From Candidatus Gastranaerophilales bacterium (lineage in GTDB: Bacteria; Cyanobacteriota; Vampirovibrionia; Gastranaerophilales; Gastranaerophilaceae): a stretch of 64,000 nucleotides of DNA. Below the pieces are notes generated by a model. It was given only the letters and a program-made list of their open reading frames with translations, made no database searches and was not told where the DNA came from. The DNA is taken from positions 1 to 64,000 of the forward strand of contig CALUSG010000062.1 of assembly GCA_944323365.1 (NCBI GenBank), written 5' to 3'. Numbering within the stretch: the first letter of the stretch is position 1; each line of letters opens with the position of its first letter. The position numbers were made by a program, and so were the translations under genes. This document shows, one piece after another, positions 26,684-35,610 of this stretch.

Positions 26684-27668
26684 TGTCGTTTTAAAAAATA
26701 TCCAAAAAAGTTATGATCAAAATTTAGTTATTGATAATATAAATTTGGAAATAAAAGATAAAGAATTTATAGTGCTTGTAGGTGCTTCAGGCTGTGGTAA
26801 ATCTACATTACTTCGTATGATTGCCGGTTTAGAAGATATTACATCAGGAGAAATCTTTATTGGTGATAAAAAAGTAAATGATGTAGCTCCAAAGGATAGA
26901 GATATTGCATTTGTCTTTCAAAGTTATGCTTTGTATCCGCATATGACAGTCAGAGAAAATATAGCTTTCGGGCTAAAAATGCGAAAAATAGATAAAAAAA
27001 TTATCGAACAAAAAGTAAATGAGGCTGCACAAATTTTGGATTTAACGGAATATTTGGATAGAAAGCCAAAACAATTATCAGGAGGACAAAGACAAAGAGT
27101 TGCATTGGGACGAGCAATCGTTAGGAATCCAAAAGTATTTTTGATGGATGAGCCTTTATCTAATTTAGATGCGAAACTGCGTGTTCAAATGCGTTCAGAA
27201 ATTAAAAAATTACATGAAAAACTGCAAACTACATTTATATATGTAACTCATGACCAAACTGAAGCCTTAACTATGGGAGATAGAATAGTTGTTCTTGATA
27301 AAGGTATAATTCAACAGGTTGATACTCCTGAAGAGATTTATAATAATCCGGCGAATACATTTGTAGCAGGTTTTATAGGATCTCCTCAGATGAACTTTAT
27401 TGATGGAAAAGATCTTGGTTTGGATGAAAATATATTATATGGTATTCGTCCTGAAAAAATGGTTTTTAACGGTAATATTAAAAAGCTTGTTGAAGTTGAT
27501 ATAACTGAGTTATTGGGTAGTGAGAAAATTGCTTATTTTAATATTGGGGATAAAAAATGTAGTGCAAAACTTTCCTCTGATTTTAATTTTGAAAAATTTC
27601 TTGAAATAAGTATTCATTATGAAGATTTATATAAATTTGATAAAATGACAGGAAAAAGAATTTATTGA
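26676..27668 (+). CDS. ABC transporter ATP-binding protein, MalK/UgpC type
   Basis: 330 residues. Walker A GASGCGKST (36-44), Q-loop FVFQSYALYP, signature LSGGQRQRVALGRA, Walker B VFLMDEPLSNLDA and the H-loop YVTHDQTEALT. The C-terminal TOBE-like domain (about 235-330) is shorter than in MalK/UgpC (360-370). Sugar or glycerol-phosphate uptake is likely. No permease genes adjoin; a binding protein of this class is at 43143. Coupled to the degenerate kinase upstream. Confidence 0.9.
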   Translation: MSNVVLKNIQKSYDQNLVIDNINLEIKDKEFIVLVGASGCGKSTLLRMIAGLEDITSGEIFIGDKKVNDVAPKDRDIAFVFQSYALYPHMTVRENIAFGLKMRKIDKKIIEQKVNEAAQILDLTEYLDRKPKQLSGGQRQRVALGRAIVRNPKVFLMDEPLSNLDAKLRVQMRSEIKKLHEKLQTTFIYVTHDQTEALTMGDRIVVLDKGIIQQVDTPEEIYNNPANTFVAGFIGSPQMNFIDGKDLGLDENILYGIRPEKMVFNGNIKKLVEVDITELLGSEKIAYFNIGDKKCSAKLSSDFNFEKFLEISIHYEDLYKFDKMTGKRIY

Positions 27669-27811
27669 TCATCTTCTACCCAAATTATAGTAATATTTAT
27701 AGGCTGTATAAACGGATTTGTTGCCTTTATGCTAAAATAATCTCTTTTAGCAAGCTCATCATAATATGCTATTTGTTCTGCTAATTTTTTTGTATAAGCT
27801 AATAAATTCAT
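27662..27811 (-). CDS. Small protein, 49 aa, previously unlisted
   Basis: A 49-codon frame with GGAAGG about 6 bases before the ATG, too short for ordinary gene calling. The protein begins MNLLAYTKKLAEQIAYYDEL, an amphipathic helix, and ends in strands (PINITIIWVEDDQ). No Cys, no membrane segment. Its 3' end overlaps the convergent ABC ATPase gene by 7 bases. It fills the otherwise empty stretch before rubrerythrin. Confidence 0.6.
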   Translation of the reverse strand: MNLLAYTKKLAEQIAYYDELAKRDYFSIKATNPFIQPINITIIWVEDDQ

Positions 27812-27979
27812 AATCTACCTTCCTGACTATTACATTTTTATTATGCTGGTTTAATAGCCTTAAATAATCCCCATAAAGTAGTGTATTTTGTAATTTAAAT
27901 AGTACATAAGGTTAAGTCTGTTTTCTAATTGCAAAGTTAATATATAAATTATATTCTTTAAACTAAAAGGAGATTATAC

Positions 27980-28552
27980 ATGAAAAGCTTAAAAGGGACA
28001 AAAACAGAACAAAATCTTATAAATGCCTTTGCAGGTGAATCTCAGGCAAGAAATCGTTATACATATTTTGCAAAAGTAGCTAAAAAAGAAGGATATGAGC
28101 AGATAGCTGCTATTTTTTTAGAAACATCAGATAACGAAATGGAACATGCAAAACTTTTTTATAAGCATATAGGCAAGACAATGGGGCATGTTGATAGCGT
28201 ATATCCATTTGAACTTGGAACAACAGAAGAAAATTTACAAAGTGCTATTGATGGGGAGCATGAGGAATGGACAATACTTTATGAACAGGGTGAAAAGATT
28301 GCTCGAGAAGAAGGGTTTGACGAAATCGCCGAAACTTTTCATCATATAATAAATTCAGAAAAACATCATGAGAATCGCTATAAAAAACTTTTAGAAAATA
28401 TAAAAAATAATACAGTTTTTAAAAAGTCTACAGAAGTAACCTGGATGTGCAGAAAATGTGGTTATTTGTATAAAGGAAAATCTGCTCCGGATAAATGTCC
28501 TAACTGTCTTCATCCGCAAGCATACTTTGAAATTTTTAGTGAAAATTACTAG
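27980..28552 (+). CDS. Rubrerythrin
   Basis: 190 residues. N-terminal diiron four-helix domain with the carboxylate motifs AGESQARNRYTYFAK, DNEMEHAKLFY and INSEKHHENRY, and a C-terminal rubredoxin-like Fe site, CRKCGY and CPNCLHP. Rubrerythrins reduce hydrogen peroxide in anaerobes. AAAGGAG precedes the ATG. Single gene. Confidence 0.95.
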   Translation: MKSLKGTKTEQNLINAFAGESQARNRYTYFAKVAKKEGYEQIAAIFLETSDNEMEHAKLFYKHIGKTMGHVDSVYPFELGTTEENLQSAIDGEHEEWTILYEQGEKIAREEGFDEIAETFHHIINSEKHHENRYKKLLENIKNNTVFKKSTEVTWMCRKCGYLYKGKSAPDKCPNCLHPQAYFEIFSENY

Positions 28553-28590
28553 TTGCCTTATTCCCATCAATTATATATAATAAAAGGGGA

Positions 28591-31500
28591 ATGGATAATA
28601 TAAGAAAATCATTTATAGTAGTTGCTGTTTTAACATTCCTTTATGGATTATATTACTGGGGAATACCGTCTGTTATAAATATTGAGCAAAGGATAGACTT
28701 TGTTGAACAAAAAATAAAGGAGTCCAGTGGATATAATATAGCCATTGAAAAACCTTATTTAAAAATGGGGCTCACTCCGGCAATTTGGCTTATGGCAGAA
28801 GATTTTTCTTTGTTAAATGATGATAATTCTAATGCTTTAAATTTAAAACATGCCGCTGTTAAAATTAATCTTTTGCCTTTGATTTTTGGAAAGGTTCAAA
28901 TCGGAAATTTTTCTGCTGATAAGATAACAGTTAATTTTGTTTATACAAAAAATTCAGAGTTAAGGTTAGGTCAATATTTGTTGCCTAAATTATCCGATCC
29001 TAAAATGACTCTTAGTAAAGCTTATTTTAGAATTGGTAATTATGAAATATATTTGAAGGATTTAAAGCAGAATAAGCAAATATTTTTAGATGGAAGTTAT
29101 TTTAATTTAGATGAATTTAAAAGGAATAAACGTATAAAATTATCAACTTTCGCTAACCTGTGGGTTGATAAAAAAAATTCTCAAATTATGGCGGATGTTG
29201 ATATTAAGCTGCCGATTAACAAAATTACAGAAGATCAATTTAAGATTAACGGGCGAATTGTTGATTTAAATTTGGGTGATTTTTCGGTTTATGTGCAGGC
29301 GGTTACTAATAATAAAATTCAGTCTTTGTCCGGTATTATTAATTTATTAACAGAAACGACTACAAAATCAGATAAACATAAAAATATTTTTGCAATTCTT
29401 ACTGTTGACAATCTTAAGATAATGAAGGCTGAGCTTGCTCGTTCAATTTATTGTAATGAAAAAATTGAGATAAGAACAGACGTTGATACTATTAAAAACG
29501 GATTAAATATCCGAAATATGAAAATTTTATCAAAAGGTATAAATATATCTTTATTTGGTAAGATTATGAAATTGGATGCAAAAATCCCTTTTGTTAATAT
29601 AAATATTGCAATTAATAAATCAAGAACAGAAAATTTTATACCACTTTTGCCAGGTGAGGAAAATTTAATTGAAGAAGTAAATTTTTATGCATTAAAGAAA
29701 AATTATTTCTATGGAGATATAAGCGGAAATATAAGTGTAAAAGGGAAGTTTAATGCTCCTGATGTAAACGGTAAAATTCTTGTAAAAGAAGGTTATTTGA
29801 TTAAACCATTACCAAATAAAGCTGGTAAAGCCGTTATTAAATTGGCATTTAACGGTACTAAAATGATAATGGATGTGAATGTTCCGGCATCAGATAAAGA
29901 AACTGTTTGGGTAAACGGTAATGTAGAATTATACGGTAATAAATACGCAGATTTGTATATTAAAAGTTCCCAAAATGTTGATTTGAAAATTGCTCAAATA
30001 GTATTAAATCCTTTACATGAAATTTTGAAGTTTGATATAGGACCTGTACCTATTATGGATATTAAGGGCAAAGGTAATATATCATTGCATGTAATTGGTA
30101 ATAGAAAAGATCCTCATGCTTGGGGTAACTTTAATTTTTTTGATACATCAGCTTCATTTTTAGATATTAAAAGTATGACTTTGACAAAGGGGCAAGGTAA
30201 ACTTCTTTTTGATGATCAAAAAACATTTTTTAAAACACAAAAAGCTTTTTTGAATAATAAACCAATAGATGTTGAAGGTACTTGTACACTAAAAGGTCTA
30301 TTAGATTTTAAAATTTCTGCCAAAAATCAGGATTTAGGTAATTTATTAAAAATAATTAAAACATCACCCATGCTGGTTGATATTCAGAAGCTTGTTAAAC
30401 CTATTACATCTGCAAATGGTTTAACTGGCATGTTGTTAAACGTTACTGGAAATATTACTGATGTAAACGACGTTGTTTTTAATAAAAATATTTTTGCAAA
30501 AGGTGAAATTGACCTATTCTCTAATACAATAGTCGCACAAGATATACCTTTGACAAATGTAAACGGTAAAATTAAGTTCGATAATTTAAATACTACATTT
30601 GATTTAAAGTCAAATTTGAAAAATTCTTTGCTTAAAGTTAATGGCCGAATGGATGATAAAATGGCAGATATAAAAATATTGTCAGATAAATTCGTATTAA
30701 AAGATGCTATTGAGTCATTTAAATTAAAAGTTCCATATAAAGATGATATCGGTCGGATTCATACTAGTTTTAATGCTAGATATAGTGGGAATATTGATAA
30801 AATTGAACCGGATAAAATAAGTGTTAAAGGCAAAATTTATCAATCAAACGGTAAAAATATAAGTAACAATAATGTTGAATTTGAGCTTAATAATTCAAAT
30901 TTCCATATGTCTGAATTAAAAGGTAAGTTTAAAAATAGTTTATATTTTATAAATATGCGAGCTTCAAAATTTTTGTCAGCTCAACAGTCTATAAATGGAA
31001 GTTTTGGGATAAATGATTTTAGTTTATCTGATTTAAATGAGCTTAAATCTGTCTTCCCTGAAATTTTTGGTTTGGTAAATAATTTAAACGGTAAAATTAA
31101 TATAAGCGGCTATATAGAGAATAATGAAATTTATGCGGATACTGTATTAAATAATGTAAGTTTTATATATATTCCTGCAAATTTGAAGTCGCAAATATTA
31201 AACGGAAAAGTTCAGCTTAGAAAAAATAATATTATTATAAATAATTTAAATACTTTGATTGGTGAAATGCCATTTTTTGTTAATGGTAAAGTTTATAATT
31301 TTAACAGTAAACCAATTTTAGATGTATATTTGAATGCAAAACCTACTCAAGAATTTTTAGATCAGTTTTTTAATAACAGGGCTGTTTATCCTATAAAGGT
31401 TAAGGGTGATATTAATCTAACATCAACATTATCCGGGCCATTAACAGCTATTCGAAATAAAACACAGTTAAAATTATCAGAGAATTCAAGCATTTATTAT

Positions 31501-33021
31501 ATGGGGGCAACATTGGGAAGTGTGACTGCAAATTCAAGCCAAAGTTCCTACCCCGTAAATATAACTGTGGATAATATTTTATATCCAAATGGAGTTAAGA
31601 TAAATAATTTCCAATATGATAAATTATTATATTCTCAAAATGGGAAAATTTATCCAAAGACGCAACTTAGTGCTTCAGGAAATATAGGATTTTTGAAAAA
31701 TAATGATTTAAAGTTTACTAATTTTAAAGTAAAAACTCAAGAAGCAACTGATGCAAAAATATTTAATATAATATTTAGAAAACCTTTAATGAAACAGGGC
31801 TTATTTACTTCTGATATAACAATAAACGGTAAAGCTTCTGCTCCTGTAGTATTTGGAAAATTGAATATTAACAATATAGATGTCCCTTTATTTGATGCAA
31901 TAATAAAAGATATTAATTTTGACTTTAAAAGAGATATGGTTTACTTAAAGGCTAAGGGAGCTGTTTTGACAAATAATTTGGATATACGAGCAGTTATGCG
32001 TAATAATCCAAATCAGCCTTTAGTTTTTGAAGATATTAATGTTAATCTTGAGAACCTTGACTTAAATAGGATTAATACAGCATTAAGGGATTATGATGCT
32101 GATGTGTCACGGAATTTGACAACATCGCAGCAAGATGAATTATTTAACTTTGATAACATTATTATAAAAAAATCTGAGATTTCTGCTGATAATATTAAAA
32201 TAAAAAATCTTAATGCAACTGATTTTTATGCTAATTTAACCATAGACAATAAAATGTTAGTAGATGTTAATAAATATAAATTTAACGTTGCTGATGGAAT
32301 TGTAACAGGAAATATCAAATATAATTTATTAAGTAATGCTTTGAATTTTGAAATGAATGTAGAAAATGCAAATGCACAAAGTATAGCAGAAACATTATTT
32401 GATTTGAAAGGTCAAATATTTGGAATAATTACCGGAAACGTAAATTTGTATTGTAATGGTAAATCTCAAGATGATTGTACTAAGAGTTTAGGCGGTAGCG
32501 GTCATTTTATAGTAGAACAGGGAAGAATGCCAAAATTAGGATCTTTAGAGTATTTGTTAAAAGCGGGTAATTTGGTTAAAGGCGGCATTACAGGCCTTTC
32601 TATTAACGGAATTATAGATTTGATTACACCATATAAAACAGGTGATTTTGATAGTATTAGCGGTAATTTTCATATTGAAAATGGTATTGCGGATAATATC
32701 CAAATCTTTTCAGCAGGAAAAGACTTGAATATGTATATGAAAGGATCTTATAATTTTACAAATTTAATTGCGGATTTGCAAATATTCGGGGCTTTGACAA
32801 AGAATTTTTCTACACTTTTTGGAAAGATAGGTAATGCATCATTGAATACATTATTTAATACAATCCCCGGTATTAATGTTTCAGAGGCTCCTTCTGTTAT
32901 TACTGAAGACATCAAAAAAATCCCTAATTCTATCCAAAATACTGCAAGAGTTTTCACTGTAGAAGTCTATGGAGATATTAATGGTGATGACTATGTAAGA
33001 AGTTTTAAGTGGGTCAAGTAA
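28591..33021 (+). CDS. Giant AsmA/TamB/YhdP-like envelope protein
   Basis: 1476 residues. One N-terminal membrane anchor (about 7-27), then a long array of beta-rich repeats of the type 'VNGKVYNF', 'ISGNISVKGKF', as in the bridge-like lipid-transfer AsmA superfamily (TamB, YhdP). The start (VEQKIKESSGYNIAIEKPYL) fits an AsmA N-terminal domain and the end (SISGNFHIENGIADNIQIFS) the AsmA C-terminal domain. Likely spans the periplasm and moves phospholipid to the outer membrane. A TATAAT lies 9 bases before the ATG, with AAGGGGA between. Confidence 0.85.
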   Translation: MDNIRKSFIVVAVLTFLYGLYYWGIPSVINIEQRIDFVEQKIKESSGYNIAIEKPYLKMGLTPAIWLMAEDFSLLNDDNSNALNLKHAAVKINLLPLIFGKVQIGNFSADKITVNFVYTKNSELRLGQYLLPKLSDPKMTLSKAYFRIGNYEIYLKDLKQNKQIFLDGSYFNLDEFKRNKRIKLSTFANLWVDKKNSQIMADVDIKLPINKITEDQFKINGRIVDLNLGDFSVYVQAVTNNKIQSLSGIINLLTETTTKSDKHKNIFAILTVDNLKIMKAELARSIYCNEKIEIRTDVDTIKNGLNIRNMKILSKGINISLFGKIMKLDAKIPFVNINIAINKSRTENFIPLLPGEENLIEEVNFYALKKNYFYGDISGNISVKGKFNAPDVNGKILVKEGYLIKPLPNKAGKAVIKLAFNGTKMIMDVNVPASDKETVWVNGNVELYGNKYADLYIKSSQNVDLKIAQIVLNPLHEILKFDIGPVPIMDIKGKGNISLHVIGNRKDPHAWGNFNFFDTSASFLDIKSMTLTKGQGKLLFDDQKTFFKTQKAFLNNKPIDVEGTCTLKGLLDFKISAKNQDLGNLLKIIKTSPMLVDIQKLVKPITSANGLTGMLLNVTGNITDVNDVVFNKNIFAKGEIDLFSNTIVAQDIPLTNVNGKIKFDNLNTTFDLKSNLKNSLLKVNGRMDDKMADIKILSDKFVLKDAIESFKLKVPYKDDIGRIHTSFNARYSGNIDKIEPDKISVKGKIYQSNGKNISNNNVEFELNNSNFHMSELKGKFKNSLYFINMRASKFLSAQQSINGSFGINDFSLSDLNELKSVFPEIFGLVNNLNGKINISGYIENNEIYADTVLNNVSFIYIPANLKSQILNGKVQLRKNNIIINNLNTLIGEMPFFVNGKVYNFNSKPILDVYLNAKPTQEFLDQFFNNRAVYPIKVKGDINLTSTLSGPLTAIRNKTQLKLSENSSIYYMGATLGSVTANSSQSSYPVNITVDNILYPNGVKINNFQYDKLLYSQNGKIYPKTQLSASGNIGFLKNNDLKFTNFKVKTQEATDAKIFNIIFRKPLMKQGLFTSDITINGKASAPVVFGKLNINNIDVPLFDAIIKDINFDFKRDMVYLKAKGAVLTNNLDIRAVMRNNPNQPLVFEDINVNLENLDLNRINTALRDYDADVSRNLTTSQQDELFNFDNIIIKKSEISADNIKIKNLNATDFYANLTIDNKMLVDVNKYKFNVADGIVTGNIKYNLLSNALNFEMNVENANAQSIAETLFDLKGQIFGIITGNVNLYCNGKSQDDCTKSLGGSGHFIVEQGRMPKLGSLEYLLKAGNLVKGGITGLSINGIIDLITPYKTGDFDSISGNFHIENGIADNIQIFSAGKDLNMYMKGSYNFTNLIADLQIFGALTKNFSTLFGKIGNASLNTLFNTIPGINVSEAPSVITEDIKKIPNSIQNTARVFTVEVYGDINGDDYVRSFKWVK

Positions 33022-33023
33022 AG

Positions 33024-34601
33024 TTACTTATCTTTATTATTATCGACTTTGTTATCTTCAGGATATTCAGTCACACCAGGGAATTTATCTGATCCGGTTG
33101 TTACTTTTGTTATCCAGTATTGAATTTTAGGAATAATTGTAGAGAGGAATAATGCTGATACAGCAAATCCTGTGGTCCAATTAAGTGCATTTTTAAACAT
33201 ATTGTTTCTATATGCGTTTTCAAGCATTTTAATATTAATATTTTTTTTCTGTTTTTCAGCTTTATTTATAATCTCTTTAACATAAACTTTTAAATTATCA
33301 ATAAGTCCGTCTAAATCTTTTTGGGCAATAAATTTTAACGGATTTTTGTGTTTAGCAACACCTTTTTGTCCGGTTGTTATATCAATAGCTTTTTTATCAA
33401 ATCCTTTTTCAACAGTGAACACTTCGTCCCAAAATTCAGGTTTATTTAAACTTCCACCTTCAAATATTGCTCTAACTTGGCTTTCGGCTAGTAATGAAAT
33501 GCCATTATTTTTTGGCTGTAACTTAGACATTCTTTTAGCTAAATCAGCATATTTATTAAATTCTTCTGCAGGAACTTCATTCTTTAATATTTGTAAAAAT
33601 TCATCAAGTTTTATAGCTCCATTATTAAGTTTAAATTTTGACATCATTTTATCTGCAAATTCAGTATCACCTAACATTAATGATTTAAAAGCTTGAGGAT
33701 CTAAATTGTTGTTTTTATTCATCACTTGTGTCATGTAGTCTGTAACTTGTCTTGCTCCTACAGGATTTAATCTTGAATAATTTTTTTGTCCTTCCAGCCT
33801 ATTCAGTCCTTTATTAATTAATGGCATGCTGCATAAATAGAAGAATATTGATACTAAATCACGCCATAAAACTTCAATTCTTTCAGGAGTATTTCTAGCA
33901 CTAATAGTTCTGCCTGTTGTGATACCAACATCTGTTGACAATAATTGATAATAAGTATTATGTTCAAACTTATGAGCCAATTGAAGCAAAGTTTGTGCCA
34001 TATCGCCGGTAAATGCAATATCTTTTTGTTGTTTAGATTTATTTAAAAATTCTTCGATATCTTTCGGCGGTACTAATGTTGAATATGTTGGTTTATTTTG
34101 TTCTTTATTCGGATTTTTTGAACGATATGCTCTAGTTATTGCTTGATTAAGTTTTGGAACAACAAAACCAACCAAACCATTTGCTAGTATTATACTAGCT
34201 GCAATTTTAGTGAATTTAAATCCGGCAATTTTTGACTTAGATATATTTTGACCTTCTTTTTTAGTCCAATTCATATAATTTGCTAAAGGGTTACGGATTG
34301 CGTCTTTTTCTGTATCAAAATTTGAATTTTTTATATTTAATAATTTTTTTAAAATAAAATCATTTATTTTATTGAAAACTTTTACCCCGGCAAACCAAAA
34401 TAAAGCTCCTATAGATTCTTCAGTAAATCTTTCTCTGGCTTCTATAAAACCGCCTCTTTTGTATGCTTGTAATGTTCTACCACCGGTTACGAAACATTCT
34501 AATAAAATTAAGGGGCCTAATCCTCTGCTTTCCATGCCTCTTACAAATCTTTGTGCGGGGGTAAAATTATTTATTGTTTTTATATTATTAATTGGTTCCA
34601 T
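33024..34601 (-). CDS. Hypothetical membrane protein, 525 aa
   Basis: Not recognised. Hydrophobic stretches occur near residues 25-35, 65-80, 130-150, 255-275 and 485-505. The motif GGRTLQAYKRGGFIEARERF near the N-terminus looks conserved. The middle is soluble and helical. It lies divergent from the 34801 gene, another Ala/Gly-rich membrane protein; the two may share a role. Its stop is 2 bases from the convergent AsmA-like gene. Confidence 0.75.
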   Translation of the reverse strand: MEPINNIKTINNFTPAQRFVRGMESRGLGPLILLECFVTGGRTLQAYKRGGFIEARERFTEESIGALFWFAGVKVFNKINDFILKKLLNIKNSNFDTEKDAIRNPLANYMNWTKKEGQNISKSKIAGFKFTKIAASIILANGLVGFVVPKLNQAITRAYRSKNPNKEQNKPTYSTLVPPKDIEEFLNKSKQQKDIAFTGDMAQTLLQLAHKFEHNTYYQLLSTDVGITTGRTISARNTPERIEVLWRDLVSIFFYLCSMPLINKGLNRLEGQKNYSRLNPVGARQVTDYMTQVMNKNNNLDPQAFKSLMLGDTEFADKMMSKFKLNNGAIKLDEFLQILKNEVPAEEFNKYADLAKRMSKLQPKNNGISLLAESQVRAIFEGGSLNKPEFWDEVFTVEKGFDKKAIDITTGQKGVAKHKNPLKFIAQKDLDGLIDNLKVYVKEIINKAEKQKKNINIKMLENAYRNNMFKNALNWTTGFAVSALFLSTIIPKIQYWITKVTTGSDKFPGVTEYPEDNKVDNNKDK

Positions 34602-34800
34602 ACTGATTACTCTTTGACATAATCTATAAGTTGTATCAAAAAAAAAATTGCTTAAAAAAAATATATCTTTAATAATTTGTTACATATTAAGTGTACACGA
34701 AACAGTCATTAAGTTATGTTAAAATTTTTTAGCAGTAAATAAAAATAAATAGCAATAGTTTTTTTTATGTGTTTTTGATAAAATGAAGATAAGGTGGGCT

Positions 34801-35610
34801 ATGAATATAAATTCAGTTAGTTTATTGGATAAACCGCAAAAGTATAGTATTAATAACATAAATAATCCTAAATTTTCAGGACAAAGAAATTCTAAAAAAT
34901 GTAATGTAGAAAATGCAGCTTTAATAGGTTCTATAATAGGAACAGGCACAGCATTGACTTTAATTGCAAGACGCCAGGGCTTTTTATTAAAGTCTATAAA
35001 AAATACACCTGTTAAAGACTGGGCTGTATTTAAAATTGCAAATAGAAAAGAGCCTAACAGAAAACTTTTAGAACTAGAAGAAAAAGAAATTCTTGGACTT
35101 GCGGCGGGTTCTATAATAGGCGGTTTCACAGGCGGAGTTATAGCTGATGGTCAAAATAAAAAAGCTAAAGCAAGAGAAGCATTAACTCAAATGTTAGGGA
35201 ATGTTTTAGTTCCGGTTGCCTTTGTTGGCGGTATTTCTAAACTTTATAAACATTTTGAAGCTCCAATTAAATCTTTTATACCGCAATTTAAAGAAAATGG
35301 TAAAAAATATTTATCAAATATTAATAAATTTACAAGGAATTTACCTGCTGTAGCTTTGACCGGAGTCGCTTTGTATTTGGGTATTCAAACCGGAAATAAA
35401 GTAACGAATATAATAAATGAAAAATTATTTGGTCAAAAGAAAGAAAGACATTTAAAAACAAGTGATTTTGCTCCGCATGTAGACGATTTATCATTAGCTG
35501 TTACATTAATGGGGTCAAAAAATTCACCTGTAACAAGTTGTATTACAAGAGTTGTTCCGCTATTTTTGGCAGTGCCGGGTTATCAGGTAGGTAAAGCTAA
35601 GGAAAATTAG
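34801..35610 (+). CDS. Hypothetical membrane protein with NxxFxG N-terminal motif
   Basis: 269 residues from ATG 34801, which follows AAGGTGG; an ATG at 34783 is in frame but upstream of that site. The N-terminus SINNINNPKFSGQRN resembles that of the 25382 gene. Glycine-rich hydrophobic segments (AALIGSIIGTGTALTLIA, LAAGSIIGGFTGGVIA, LPAVALTGVALYLGI) imply several membrane helices. No family recognised. Overlaps the convergent malQ-like gene by 4 bases. Confidence 0.72.
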   Translation: MNINSVSLLDKPQKYSINNINNPKFSGQRNSKKCNVENAALIGSIIGTGTALTLIARRQGFLLKSIKNTPVKDWAVFKIANRKEPNRKLLELEEKEILGLAAGSIIGGFTGGVIADGQNKKAKAREALTQMLGNVLVPVAFVGGISKLYKHFEAPIKSFIPQFKENGKKYLSNINKFTRNLPAVALTGVALYLGIQTGNKVTNIINEKLFGQKKERHLKTSDFAPHVDDLSLAVTLMGSKNSPVTSCITRVVPLFLAVPGYQVGKAKEN

